From CALODP01 sp942492055 (lineage in GTDB: Bacteria > Bacteroidota > Ignavibacteria > Ignavibacteriales > Melioribacteraceae): 64,000 nucleotides of DNA. This document shows, piece by piece, positions 26,615 to 35,067 of this stretch (the first letter of the stretch is position 1; each line of letters starts with the position of its first letter). Position numbers and translations under genes: made by a program. The stretch lies in the NCBI GenBank assembly GCA_942492055.1, contig CALODP010000001.1:62001-126000 (forward strand), given 5' to 3'. Below the pieces are notes generated by a model. The model was not told where the DNA came from. It saw nothing but the letters and a program-made list of their open reading frames with translations, and did not search any database.

Positions 26615-28693
26615 CTACTCAATATTCTTTATTCTATTGATATTACCGATCTCTCCGGCCACTATCAAAATATCGTTCTCTGTTATTTTGTAATCGGGAC
26701 TCGGTATTGCTTTTATCTTTTCCGTCCCCTTTACAATCGTTTTAATCGATAGAACATCAACTCCGTATTCCGCACGAATACTAAGCTCTCGAATCGACTT
26801 GTTCAAGAAAGATGGGGGCGGAGTCAATTCGGCGATAGAGTATCCTTCGAGAAAATGAATATTCTTCTCCTCCTTTGTCATGATGATACTGCTCGCAAGA
26901 TTTTCTGTAAGCTCTCTCCTTTCAATCTCCTTTTGATAGGCATCCAAAACATCCTTACGCCAAATCATCCCTACAACTTTTCTTGAATTAAAAGCGTCTA
27001 CAACCGGTAAACCTTCAAGATCCGATTTGGTCATCTTCTCCATGGCATTGTTGCAATTATCGCTTATCGTAATCAATTCGAATTCGGGTCGGGCGACATC
27101 ACCGGCAATCAACAGATTGCTCAGAGATTCCTTTTCGAACAATACTTCTTTAATCTCTTTAATGGAAATAAGTCCCTGAATATTTCCTAATCTATCAAGA
27201 ACAGGAAATTCCGGACCGTTTCCTCGTACAACTCTGTTTACCACTTTGCTGAAATTATCGGAAACCTCTATAGAATCAAAAGAGGGAGAATAGACATTCT
27301 TAACTTCGAGAGAACTCATTACATTCTCTTCAGTTCCTTCCTTGATGCTTATGTTTCGAAGCAAAAGCTTCAGAGTATATATAGATTCCCGGGACATCTT
27401 CGAAGAAAGAATCGTACTGATAATACATGTAATCATCAGCGGAAGAATAATCCGGTAGTCATTCGTTAATTCGAACACAATAATAATAGCGGTAATGGGA
27501 GCTCTGGTTGTTCCTGCTACTATTCCCCCCATCGCTACTAACGCGTAAGCTCCCGGGCCTGCAGTTATGTCGGGGAAAAGCGCGTGAACAAAATACCCGA
27601 AGAAGGCTCCCAGGGTTGCCCCCATAAAGAGGGACGGAGCAAATATACCTCCCGAACCACCTGTTCCCAATGTAAGGGAGGTAGCGATTACTTTTACGAA
27701 GATCAATGCCAGAGCTACATCCCAAAGCATCTCGCCATGGAGAGCAATGTTTATAGTATCGTAACCGACTCCCATTACTTGAGGAAAAGCCAAAGCAATT
27801 ATTCCTATAAACAAACCACCGACGACAGGTTTAAGATATTCGGGAAATTTGAATTTGTTATCGAAATAGTCCTCTGAAAAATAGAGAACCTTTATAAACA
27901 TATATGAAACAATACCACTAATAGCGCCTAAGATAAAATAGAAAACTAATTCGTATGGGGAAGCATAAGCGTAAGGAGGAACCTTGAAAGCCGCGAAGTT
28001 CCCTTCGAAACTGTGGGAAATGACAGTCGCCATTACCGACGCAATAACTATAGGGGAAAACTGGGCTACGGCAAAATCCATCAGAATAATCTCTACCGCA
28101 AATAGAGCTCCGGCTATCGGAGCGTTAAATGCCGCCGCTATTCCGGCTGCAGCGCCACATCCGACTAATGTTTTCAAACGTTTCGGAGGGATCTTGAAGA
28201 ACTGTCCCACGGTTGACCCCAAACTTGAGCCGATCTGGATAATCGGGCCCTCGCGTCCTACCGATCCACCGGTACCAATCGTTATGGCAGAGGCGATTGC
28301 TTTTACCAGAGCTACCTGCGGACGAATCTTTCCTCCCTTCATTAAAATAGCTTGCATCACCTCAGGAACACCATGCCCCTTTGCCTCGGGAGCGAAGAAG
28401 TGAATAAGTGGCCCGACAATAAGACCACCGATCATAGGAACCAATAACAAGACATACCAGGGTTGACTGATTATGTTCTCCAGAATTGTTCCGCCGCCGG
28501 GAAAGGAGAGATGAGAAATCCATTCTATTAAAAATCTGATACCTATAGCCGCGAATCCGGCTAACGCCCCGATGATAAGGGCTATAATTATCATGAAAGT
28601 ATGTTCGGTAAGTTTTGCTTTTTCTATCAATCGGTTAACATAACCCGAAATCGTAGCCGGAAGTGATTTTCCTTCGACGTTTCTCAAACCCAA
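26615..28693 (-). CDS. CLC-type chloride channel/transporter with CBS and TrkA-C domains
   Basis: 692 residues. About ten to eleven membrane helices fill residues ~35-430. CLC selectivity motifs are GTGGSVGREGP (the gating-glutamate motif) and GTGGSGGIFAPSL. At the site of the E. coli 'proton glutamate' (E203) the protein reads FAVEII, placing isoleucine there, which points to a channel-like or uncoupled protein. Two CBS domains follow (~460-590), and a TrkA-C-like domain (RCK_C) ends the protein (NKSIRELSIRAEYGVDVLSI, ITENDILIVAGE). These soluble domains may sense nucleotides. Direction of transport and ion cannot be shown from sequence. Confidence 0.92.
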   Translation of the reverse strand: MGLRNVEGKSLPATISGYVNRLIEKAKLTEHTFMIIIALIIGALAGFAAIGIRFLIEWISHLSFPGGGTILENIISQPWYVLLLVPMIGGLIVGPLIHFFAPEAKGHGVPEVMQAILMKGGKIRPQVALVKAIASAITIGTGGSVGREGPIIQIGSSLGSTVGQFFKIPPKRLKTLVGCGAAAGIAAAFNAPIAGALFAVEIILMDFAVAQFSPIVIASVMATVISHSFEGNFAAFKVPPYAYASPYELVFYFILGAISGIVSYMFIKVLYFSEDYFDNKFKFPEYLKPVVGGLFIGIIALAFPQVMGVGYDTINIALHGEMLWDVALALIFVKVIATSLTLGTGGSGGIFAPSLFMGATLGAFFGYFVHALFPDITAGPGAYALVAMGGIVAGTTRAPITAIIIVFELTNDYRIILPLMITCIISTILSSKMSRESIYTLKLLLRNISIKEGTEENVMSSLEVKNVYSPSFDSIEVSDNFSKVVNRVVRGNGPEFPVLDRLGNIQGLISIKEIKEVLFEKESLSNLLIAGDVARPEFELITISDNCNNAMEKMTKSDLEGLPVVDAFNSRKVVGMIWRKDVLDAYQKEIERRELTENLASSIIMTKEEKNIHFLEGYSIAELTPPPSFLNKSIRELSIRAEYGVDVLSIKTIVKGTEKIKAIPSPDYKITENDILIVAGEIGNINRIKNIE

Positions 28694-28867
28694 TCCTTGG
28701 TAGTTGTAAAATACTTTTCTTCGACGAGGTAAAATAACCCTTAGCCCAGTCTATTTCAATTTATTCCTAATTAAATATTAATAATATTTTCCAATCATCC
28801 GAAAAATCCTTTATTTTGATACGGAATAAAATTCGTTTTCCTTTAATAATTTGTAAGTCCGATTGAT

Positions 28868-30013
28868 ATGCGAAAAAACATTGCCGAAATATTCTTTATT
28901 ATTCTCCTTCTCCCTTTTATTCAAGGCTTCTCGCAAAACGCCCGATTCGATTCCCTTATAAACAAAGGGGTTTATCAGATATACAATATTCAATTCGAAA
29001 AGGCTGAAAAAACTTTCGGACAATTAAGAAACAATTATCCCGATCATCCGGCAGGAAGATTCTTTGAGGCGATGATCCTTTGGTGGAAAATTCGTATCGA
29101 TTTCAGCGAAGAATCTTATGACGAGATTTTAATTGCCAAGCTGGATAGCACAATTGCTTATTGCGATTCTCTTCTGGAGATAAATTCCAAGAATCCGGAC
29201 GCTATTTTCTTCAAAGGGGGTTCTCTTGGGTTCAGAGGTTGGCTGGCCGCGGTCAGGAAAGATTGGCTCGACGCCGCGCTCGACGGAAAGGACGCTATGC
29301 CTCTGGTTCACAGAGCTTACGAACTCGATTCCACCAATGCCGACGTACAACTCGGATTCGGGATTTATAATTATTACGCCGAGGTTATTCCCGAAGAATA
29401 TCCTTTCATAAAACCATTTATGATATTCTTCCCGGGAGGAGACAGAGTAAAAGGATTGAACCAGCTTAAGTACGCTGCGGAAAAGGGGAGATACGCCAAC
29501 ATCGAGTCGAAATACTTTATGGCGCAACTCTATTACCGATATGAAAAGAATTACCGAATGACCGAGTATTATTGCAAAGAATTGATTCGCGACTTCCCCG
29601 ATAACCCTCGCTTTAACAGCTTTTTGGGAAGAACATATATTAAGATGAACAACTATCCTAAAGCGGCAAGGATATTCACGAAGGTGTTAAAGAAAGCTTC
29701 GGAAGGGAAACCCGGTTTTATTCCCAAATATCAGAGAGAAGCTCACTACTACATAGCTTATAATCATAAGAAGCGGCACGAATTCGATAAAGCATGGATC
29801 GCTTTTGAGAAATGTATTGAGCTTTGTAAGATTCTCGATACCGAAGATCAAACAGGCTTTTGGGTAAACTCCGTACTTTGCCTAGGTGAGTTAAGTGATC
29901 TTAAAGGAAAACGGGAAGATGCAATTAAATACTACGAAGAAGTTCTTGAGATGGATGAGTTCGGCCAATCTCACGAACTGGCCGAACGCTATATTGAAAA
30001 ACCTTACAAATAA
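28868..30013 (+). CDS. Secreted TPR-repeat protein
   Basis: 381 residues. A Sec signal peptide (RKNIAEIFFIILLLPFIQG, cleavage near FSQ) is followed by helical repeats. Clear TPR-like units are QIYNIQFEKAEKTFGQLRNN, FNSFLGRTYIKMNNYPKAAR and a C-terminal KREDAIKYYEEVLEMDE. It should be periplasmic or outer-membrane associated. No lipobox is present. Similar tetratricopeptide proteins are common in Bacteroidota-like genomes and their roles are mostly unknown. It converges on the PorV/PorQ-family gene with one base between stops. Confidence 0.8.
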   Translation: MRKNIAEIFFIILLLPFIQGFSQNARFDSLINKGVYQIYNIQFEKAEKTFGQLRNNYPDHPAGRFFEAMILWWKIRIDFSEESYDEILIAKLDSTIAYCDSLLEINSKNPDAIFFKGGSLGFRGWLAAVRKDWLDAALDGKDAMPLVHRAYELDSTNADVQLGFGIYNYYAEVIPEEYPFIKPFMIFFPGGDRVKGLNQLKYAAEKGRYANIESKYFMAQLYYRYEKNYRMTEYYCKELIRDFPDNPRFNSFLGRTYIKMNNYPKAARIFTKVLKKASEGKPGFIPKYQREAHYYIAYNHKKRHEFDKAWIAFEKCIELCKILDTEDQTGFWVNSVLCLGELSDLKGKREDAIKYYEEVLEMDEFGQSHELAERYIEKPYK

Positions 30014-30014
30014 A

Positions 30015-30947
30015 TCAGAGTGAAGTAGAAATACCTATTCTGTGTAATTCCCCTATCGCGCCGAGAGAACTCATTGCGTAATCGATACGGTATTCTTTTA
30101 CGTTTATTCCGACACCAATATGGAAACCTGCCAAACCGGCAGTGGTTCCTATTTTCAATTCGTCTCTTCTTTCGTTGTCATATCCTAATCTGATATGAAT
30201 AGTTTTGCTCAATCTCAATTCCCCGCCGAAAGTAAATTTATTCAAACGATCGGTGAAATTATCTTCTTTCTCGTTTAACTTGTTGAAAGAAAAGTAAAAC
30301 TCAAATGGCATATGCTGCAAACGCTTGGAAACACCAAGGCTTACATCCAAAGGAAGGTCTTCTTTCGTGTTGTAATATGCGCTCATCTGTCCGCCAAGGT
30401 TTCTGGCAGAGAGTCCTATTGTAAACAACTGCTCGGGGAAAACATATTGTAAACCCAAATCAACAGCCAAACCGGCAGATGATCTGTCGTCTATCTTAGA
30501 AAAGATAAACTTTACGTTCGCTCCGTAATAGAAATTCTTATCAAGCTCGTTACCGTAACCGAGGACCATCGCGAAATCACCTACACCGAAAGTACCTGAT
30601 AAATTTCCGTACTCATCGGCTCTGTCGAAATCGCCGTAGTTTATATACTCGATACCGGCGGCAAAACGACCTATTCCCTCGAAATCGTATGAAGCGGCAA
30701 CACTGGCCATATTAATATCGAGAAGGTGATTGATATAGGAAAATGAGACGGGAGTCCCTTCCAATTGCTTTATCGCAGCTGGATTATAGAATAACGCGTT
30801 AACGTCGTCATGATTGGCTACATAACTTCCCGCCAAAGCTGCGGCTCTGGGACTGGGATCTATTTTTAAGAATTCGTAAACATTCTGCGCGAAAAGGGAT
30901 GAAAAACTCAACATCAAAACCGCGATCACTAAGACTTTTTTACTCAT
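30015..30947 (-). CDS. PorV/PorQ-family outer-membrane protein
   Basis: About 310 residues from the ATG at 30947, chosen because GAGGAG lies five bases before it and a clean signal peptide follows (MSKKVLVIAVLMLSFSSLFA). The mature N-terminus FLKIDPSPRAAALAGSYVAN then ALFYNPAAI is the hallmark of PorV/PorQ and related FadL-like barrels. The rest is amphipathic beta strands ending in a C-terminal IGISTSL strand. In T9SS bacteria PorV shuttles cargo to the attachment complex and PorQ works with PorZ; which of these this is cannot be decided. T9SS cargo proteins are encoded nearby (33.5 and 38.2 kb). Confidence 0.82.
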   Translation of the reverse strand: MSKKVLVIAVLMLSFSSLFAQNVYEFLKIDPSPRAAALAGSYVANHDDVNALFYNPAAIKQLEGTPVSFSYINHLLDINMASVAASYDFEGIGRFAAGIEYINYGDFDRADEYGNLSGTFGVGDFAMVLGYGNELDKNFYYGANVKFIFSKIDDRSSAGLAVDLGLQYVFPEQLFTIGLSARNLGGQMSAYYNTKEDLPLDVSLGVSKRLQHMPFEFYFSFNKLNEKEDNFTDRLNKFTFGGELRLSKTIHIRLGYDNERRDELKIGTTAGLAGFHIGVGINVKEYRIDYAMSSLGAIGELHRIGISTSL

Positions 30948-31122
30948 GCTCTCCTCATTTTGAAGATCGATATTAACCATAATACCCCTGAAAGGCAAGG
31001 TATTTTCAAGTTCAAATTTAATATATTTCCACATACGAAAATAGTCATTATACAGGAACATCTCTATTTTTTCGGTGTTAGAGTATGAAAGATTTTGATT
31101 TTAATAATTTTCAGAGGAATAA

Positions 31123-31968
31123 ATGAACGGTTTGAAAACAGCCCTATTAATGACCGTAATGACGGTGATCTTTCTTTTGGTAGGATCGGCGCTAGGGGGT
31201 AAATCGGGCTTGATGATAGCTTTTCTCTTTTCGATGGCTATGAATTTCGGAAGCTACTGGTTTTCCGATAAGATTGTTTTGAGCATGTACAAAGCGAAGG
31301 AAGTCTCCAGGGAACAGGCTCCCGAACTTTTCGACATTGTGGAGAATCTCTCTTCCAACGCTTCGATTCCGATGCCTAAGGTTTACATAGTTGAGAATCC
31401 TACTCCGAACGCTTTTGCTACGGGAAGGAATCCCGATAACGCGGCGGTTGCGGTTACAACGGGCATTTTGCGAATTCTTAACAGAGATGAACTGGAAGGG
31501 GTTTTGGCTCATGAGCTCGCTCATGTTAAAAATCGCGATATTCTTATCGGTACTATCGCCGCTACTTTGGTTGGAACAATAACTTTTATCGCCCGTATGG
31601 CAGGCTGGGCTATGATGTTCGGTGGACGAGATGACGAAGATGGTGGCGGAATATCGGACTTGTTGCTCCTTATCCTCGCGCCGATAGCGGCCACATTGAT
31701 TCAGCTTTCGATTTCACGTTCCCGCGAGTATATGGCGGATGACGGAGGGGCGAGAATTTCGGGGAAACCTTTGGCTCTGGCAAGCGCGCTGGAGAAACTA
31801 AGCTCTGCGAACAGCCAAATGCCTATGAAAAACGCAGAGAGCGCTACCGCTCATATGTTTATTGTTAATCCCCTTACGGGAAAATCTTTCGCTAAGCTTT
31901 TCTCTACACATCCCGATTCAGCCGAAAGAATCGCGAGATTAAGAGAAATTGCCGCCGGAAGACGTTAA
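31123..31968 (+). CDS. htpX: HtpX-type membrane zinc metalloprotease
   Basis: 281 residues, M48B family. Two N-terminal transmembrane helices (~5-50), zinc site HELAH at residues 130-134 (AHELAHVKNRD), further helices (~145-205), and the third zinc ligand in SREYMADDGGA. It degrades misfolded membrane proteins. AGAGGAATAA lies before the ATG. Length and motifs match HtpX closely. Confidence 0.95.
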   Translation: MNGLKTALLMTVMTVIFLLVGSALGGKSGLMIAFLFSMAMNFGSYWFSDKIVLSMYKAKEVSREQAPELFDIVENLSSNASIPMPKVYIVENPTPNAFATGRNPDNAAVAVTTGILRILNRDELEGVLAHELAHVKNRDILIGTIAATLVGTITFIARMAGWAMMFGGRDDEDGGGISDLLLLILAPIAATLIQLSISRSREYMADDGGARISGKPLALASALEKLSSANSQMPMKNAESATAHMFIVNPLTGKSFAKLFSTHPDSAERIARLREIAAGRR

Positions 31969-31974
31969 AGTTTC

Positions 31975-32062
31975 AGGGGAGGAAAAAAGACCGAGATTGA
32001 AAATCGCTTTTCGGGTTAAATTATAATTAACTTATTTTCTCTGTCTTACCCCCTCCTCCCCT
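31975..32062. terminator. Possible long-loop terminator between htpX and the helical-protein gene
   Basis: AGGGGAGGA (31975-31983) can pair with TCCTCCCCT (32054-32062), enclosing 70 bases that include an inner AAGAC/GTCTT pairing, and TTTTTATTT follows on the plus strand. The loop is unusually long for an intrinsic terminator, so this is tentative. Confidence 0.35.
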
Positions 32063-32087
32063 TTTTATTTCGAAATATGATAACCAA

Positions 32088-32744
32088 TTACGCTTTCTCC
32101 CTAATCCCCAATTTCTCTACCCACTGCGGATGTTCACCAACTGTCAGTTTTGCCAAAGTTATATACTCACGCATCCATACTCTGAGTCCCTTAAACGCCT
32201 TCTTCTTCACATTTGCCGCCTCTTCTGCCTCACCGAACTTTTTCTCCTGAAGATATTTCAAGTTCTCAACCTCCTCGAACATCCTCAATCCGGCGTTCAA
32301 TTCTTCTCTCCCGATTCCAATCCCGCTCAGCTTTGCGACAACCTCATCAATCTCGAGACCGTTTTTGTAAAAACTCTTCCCCTCGATGTTCCACGACGCG
32401 TAATCCCTCTTTCTCTTTCCGTTCAAAGCGAGCTTTTGCCATTCCCCTTTATCATCCGGCAAAACAACCCGCGCCATCTTAAGATGCTTCATATATTTCC
32501 TATTGGCTTCATCCCGCGCCTCTTTGAAGCTTTCGGTTGCCCGCACCTTTTCCCCCATCGCACGGCTATATCTGAAATCGGCCTCCTCGGCCTCATTGAT
32601 CAGACGCAGACCTTCGGCGAACTTCCCGGAATCATACCCGACTCCGGCCATAATTAAGGCAATTTCCGGAACATCTTTCCCGTTATTAATGGCAACCTTT
32701 GCTTTCCCTATTAGCTCGCTATTTGACTTTACGGAAAATTTCAT
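32088..32744 (-). CDS. Helical protein with an internal duplication, unknown function
   Basis: 218 residues from the ATG at 32744 (GAGGGGG upstream; an in-frame GTG lies one codon earlier). It is highly charged, without signal peptide or membrane helix, so likely cytoplasmic. It contains two homologous halves: residues 34-53 (GVGYDSGKFAEGLRLINEAE) align with 141-160 (GIGIGREELNAGLRMFEEVE), and the pattern continues through a long helix ending near YMKHLKMARVVL and WMREYITLAKLTV. Each half looks like a helical hairpin. I do not recognise a named family. The predicted protein at 53.8-54.4 kb has the same layout. The start lies about 80 bp from the 21-bp inverted repeat array. Confidence 0.75.
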   Translation of the reverse strand: MKFSVKSNSELIGKAKVAINNGKDVPEIALIMAGVGYDSGKFAEGLRLINEAEEADFRYSRAMGEKVRATESFKEARDEANRKYMKHLKMARVVLPDDKGEWQKLALNGKRKRDYASWNIEGKSFYKNGLEIDEVVAKLSGIGIGREELNAGLRMFEEVENLKYLQEKKFGEAEEAANVKKKAFKGLRVWMREYITLAKLTVGEHPQWVEKLGIREKA

Positions 32745-32827
32745 CACTTCCCCCTCAACGGATAATGTTATAATCAGAAGACTGAAAACCTCGATTTAAT
32801 CTCCAATCCCCTCAGTTTCAACACAAA

Positions 32828-33173
32828 GTAAAGGGAAATGATTCCCGTGTAACCGAATTTTCATATCAAGCAAAGAGAATTCTATATCATGTAAGGGATT
32901 TTCGGGGTGAAGTAATAGGATTTTCCTAACGTGTAAATAGAATTATCAATGAAGTAAATGAATTTGGCATCGAAGTAAATGAAATTCCGTATAGAGTAAC
33001 GTTACTCTATACTCATTTTGCTTTACATCATAGAGAATTTGTGTTCCTCTATACTCAATTTCTGTTACTTTATAGAGAAATTCTTTTACTCTAAAGAGAA
33101 TCTCTGTTACTTTATACTAAAATTAGCTTACTCTATAGGGAAATCGGGTTACTTTATACTCACCTTTGTTTAC
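32828..33173. repeat. Inverted array of 18 phased 21-bp units around a central palindrome
   Basis: On the plus strand GTAA occurs at 32828, 32849, 32870 (as GCAA), 32891, 32912, 32933, 32954, 32975 and 32996, always 21 bp apart. TTAC then occurs at 33002, 33023, 33044 (as TTCC), 33065, 33086, 33107, 33128, 33149 and 33170, also exactly 21 bp apart. The two arms are mirror images about 33000/33001, where TATAGAGTAAC meets GTTACTCTATA, a perfect 22-bp palindrome (32990-33011). Between cores an AATT-like tract recurs about eight bases after GTAA; the right arm is more uniform (TTACTYTATA). Stop codons in the frames checked argue against coding. A period of two helical turns fits a protein-binding array. 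It is not a CRISPR: units are contiguous and lack spacers. Confidence 0.85.
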
Positions 33174-33458
33174 ATGAAGAAAAAATCGACGTGGTAAAGA
33201 GATTTGCGGAACCGGAATTTTTATCAATAGAATTACGAACCCTTTTACCACTGAGAGAACTGAGGGGAATGAGTGGAATATTTATCATGTGGTGGCTTCT
33301 CTTCGTTCAGAAGGTATTAATTTCGGTAATAATTCGTATCGATATTTTTATGAAACGCGATTTTCTTATTTGTATAAGGGATTAGTCTGTGATAAAGAGC
33401 TACAGGCATATCGCCCCGGGGCTACAACATTTCATTAATTCACTTCGGTGTAGAGTGG
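33174..33458. other. Non-coding stretch with a possible relic reading frame
   Basis: No confident gene. A 64-codon frame from a GTG at 33191 has no ribosome binding site or family resemblance. Another plus-strand frame stays open to a TAA at 33436-33438 and reads plausibly (EWNIYHVVASLRSEG, ELQAYRPGATTFH) but has no start codon; it could be a decayed gene end. Confidence 0.3.
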
Positions 33459-33482
33459 AAAGAGGGACTTTCGTCCCTCTTT
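33459..33482 (-). terminator. Terminator of the T9SS cargo gene
   Basis: Perfect 10-bp stem AAAGAGGGAC / GTCCCTCTTT with a four-base loop, nine bases after the stop of the minus-strand gene at 33491. The T-run is short (the TTT of the stem itself). Confidence 0.7.
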
Positions 33483-33490
33483 GGGAATAT

Positions 33491-35017
33491 TTATTTCATT
33501 AGGATCAATTTCTTAGCGATTGTTTGTTTGGCGGAAACCAGTTTATATATGTAGGTTCCGCTGGCAAGGTTCGACGCGTCCAGTTTATAATCGTGATATC
33601 CGGCTTCCATTTCGCTGTTTACCATTGTCATTACCTTTTGGCCGAGCATATCGAACAATTCCAAAACTACGTGTGATTTTTCGGGCAATTCGAATTTGAT
33701 AGTTGTAGTCGGATTAAAGGGGTTCGGATAGTTCTGCGCCAATGAGAATTCCGAAGGGACAGCTGCACTAAAATTGACTTCGATATTGTCAGAATAGCTG
33801 TACTTGCCATCATTGTCGATTTGTTTTAATCTGTACAAGTAGTTTCCGTTGGAAAGCAATTGATCCGCAAAAGAGTAATCTTTTTGGGAGTAGCTATTTC
33901 CGGCTCCTTCCACAAATCCTAACTTTTCCCAAATCTTAGGGAAATCAGAATTTTTGGAATCGGAAAGAGAGCGTTCAATTTCGAAACCGTAGTTATTCAA
34001 CTCCGTTACGGTTTGCCATGCGAGATGGACATTTTTATCGACAACATTCGCGGAAAAGGAGAGAAGTTCTACCGGAAGAGAAGATTCGGCATATGGATTT
34101 CCTGAAGCGGTTGCCGTATAATATCTTTCCACACCGGGGTATCCGTTATATTCAAAAGCATGGATTGTGTACAAAGTATTTGAGGATGTATTTGTTAGGG
34201 ATACGGAAGTACCGGTACCATTATATACACAGTAGTAGCCGGATGTACCTAGCTGATCCCCTTTGGAACTCCAATCGGAACTGGCCGAGTATGTTGTGTT
34301 ATCGGAAGGATTTGTAATTGCACCACTTTCTTCCTTAACGAATACTGCCCGAGAGCTTCCGTCCCCGTTTGTCCATGATATATCCAGCTGATCTCCGTTT
34401 CCGTTGCTAACGACTTGAATTGAGCTTGTCTGGGTAGTAGGGGTTTCCAAAACTGTTATACTCGGAAGACGATCATATCCATCAATATCTGAATCCGATT
34501 CATTGTAGGTTGTAATCTTAAAATAGTATGTTTCTCCGGCCACCGCGGAAGAGGTAGCCTTAATGCAAAATTCAATTTGGCCAGACTTTTGAGCATTCAT
34601 CGGTAAATCTACATTATCAGAAACATCCAATAATCTTCCGATTTCGAACTCTTTAGTAGTAGAACCAAGCCGGTCAGTATTATCATCTCCTTCTGTATAG
34701 TTGGGTGAGGCGCTCATTTGAAATATAGAACTTGAAGATGTTACCTTTGTCCATGTTCCGGAGGCCGGATCGGAGCTAGTAGAATAGTAAAGTCTGTAAT
34801 TAAGATTAACACTACCTTCGTTTAGAATGCAATATAATTCCACTCTGAGTCTTATGTTAGTATTTTTTTGACACCATGTACCGGTGTCGTCGGAGATAGT
34901 AGTGGCGGTAGCGGCGTTGCCATCATCCTTCCTCCATCTGTAATGCCCTTGATTAGTATTTGCAAACAAATCCCCCGCAAAAAGCATTAACAATAACACG
35001 ATTATTAGATTTTTCAT
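33491..35017 (-). CDS. Secreted T9SS-sorted protein, unknown function
   Basis: 508 residues. Signal peptide MKNLIIVLLLMLFAGDLFA; strong ribosome binding site AAGGGAGGGAG. The N-terminal region (~20-190) is beta-rich with no family I recognise. Residues ~195-310 resemble a fibronectin-III-like module (SIQVVSNGNGDQLDISW), and ~310-415 a second one (LPVELLSFSANVVDKNVHLA). The C-terminal ~90 residues form a type A T9SS sorting domain (LAQNYPNPFNPTTTIKFELP, then SGTYIYKLVSA and a KKLILMK end). It would cross the outer membrane by T9SS and be anchored or released. No catalytic domain is visible; surface or adhesive function is possible. Confidence 0.85.
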   Translation of the reverse strand: MKNLIIVLLLMLFAGDLFANTNQGHYRWRKDDGNAATATTISDDTGTWCQKNTNIRLRVELYCILNEGSVNLNYRLYYSTSSDPASGTWTKVTSSSSIFQMSASPNYTEGDDNTDRLGSTTKEFEIGRLLDVSDNVDLPMNAQKSGQIEFCIKATSSAVAGETYYFKITTYNESDSDIDGYDRLPSITVLETPTTQTSSIQVVSNGNGDQLDISWTNGDGSSRAVFVKEESGAITNPSDNTTYSASSDWSSKGDQLGTSGYYCVYNGTGTSVSLTNTSSNTLYTIHAFEYNGYPGVERYYTATASGNPYAESSLPVELLSFSANVVDKNVHLAWQTVTELNNYGFEIERSLSDSKNSDFPKIWEKLGFVEGAGNSYSQKDYSFADQLLSNGNYLYRLKQIDNDGKYSYSDNIEVNFSAAVPSEFSLAQNYPNPFNPTTTIKFELPEKSHVVLELFDMLGQKVMTMVNSEMEAGYHDYKLDASNLASGTYIYKLVSAKQTIAKKLILMK

Positions 35018-35067
35018 TTCTCCCTCCCTTAGGTTAATTGAATCTATTACAGTTTTCAGCCCTTCTT

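Noticed and set aside
32828..33173. CRISPR array
   Set aside because: Units are contiguous 21-bp and degenerate with no spacers, the array is inverted at its centre, and no cas genes are nearby.
32828..33173. Heptad-repeat coding region (21 bp equals seven codons)
   Set aside because: TAA and TAG occur repeatedly in the frames I translated and no long ORF spans it; the inversion at the centre also argues against coding.
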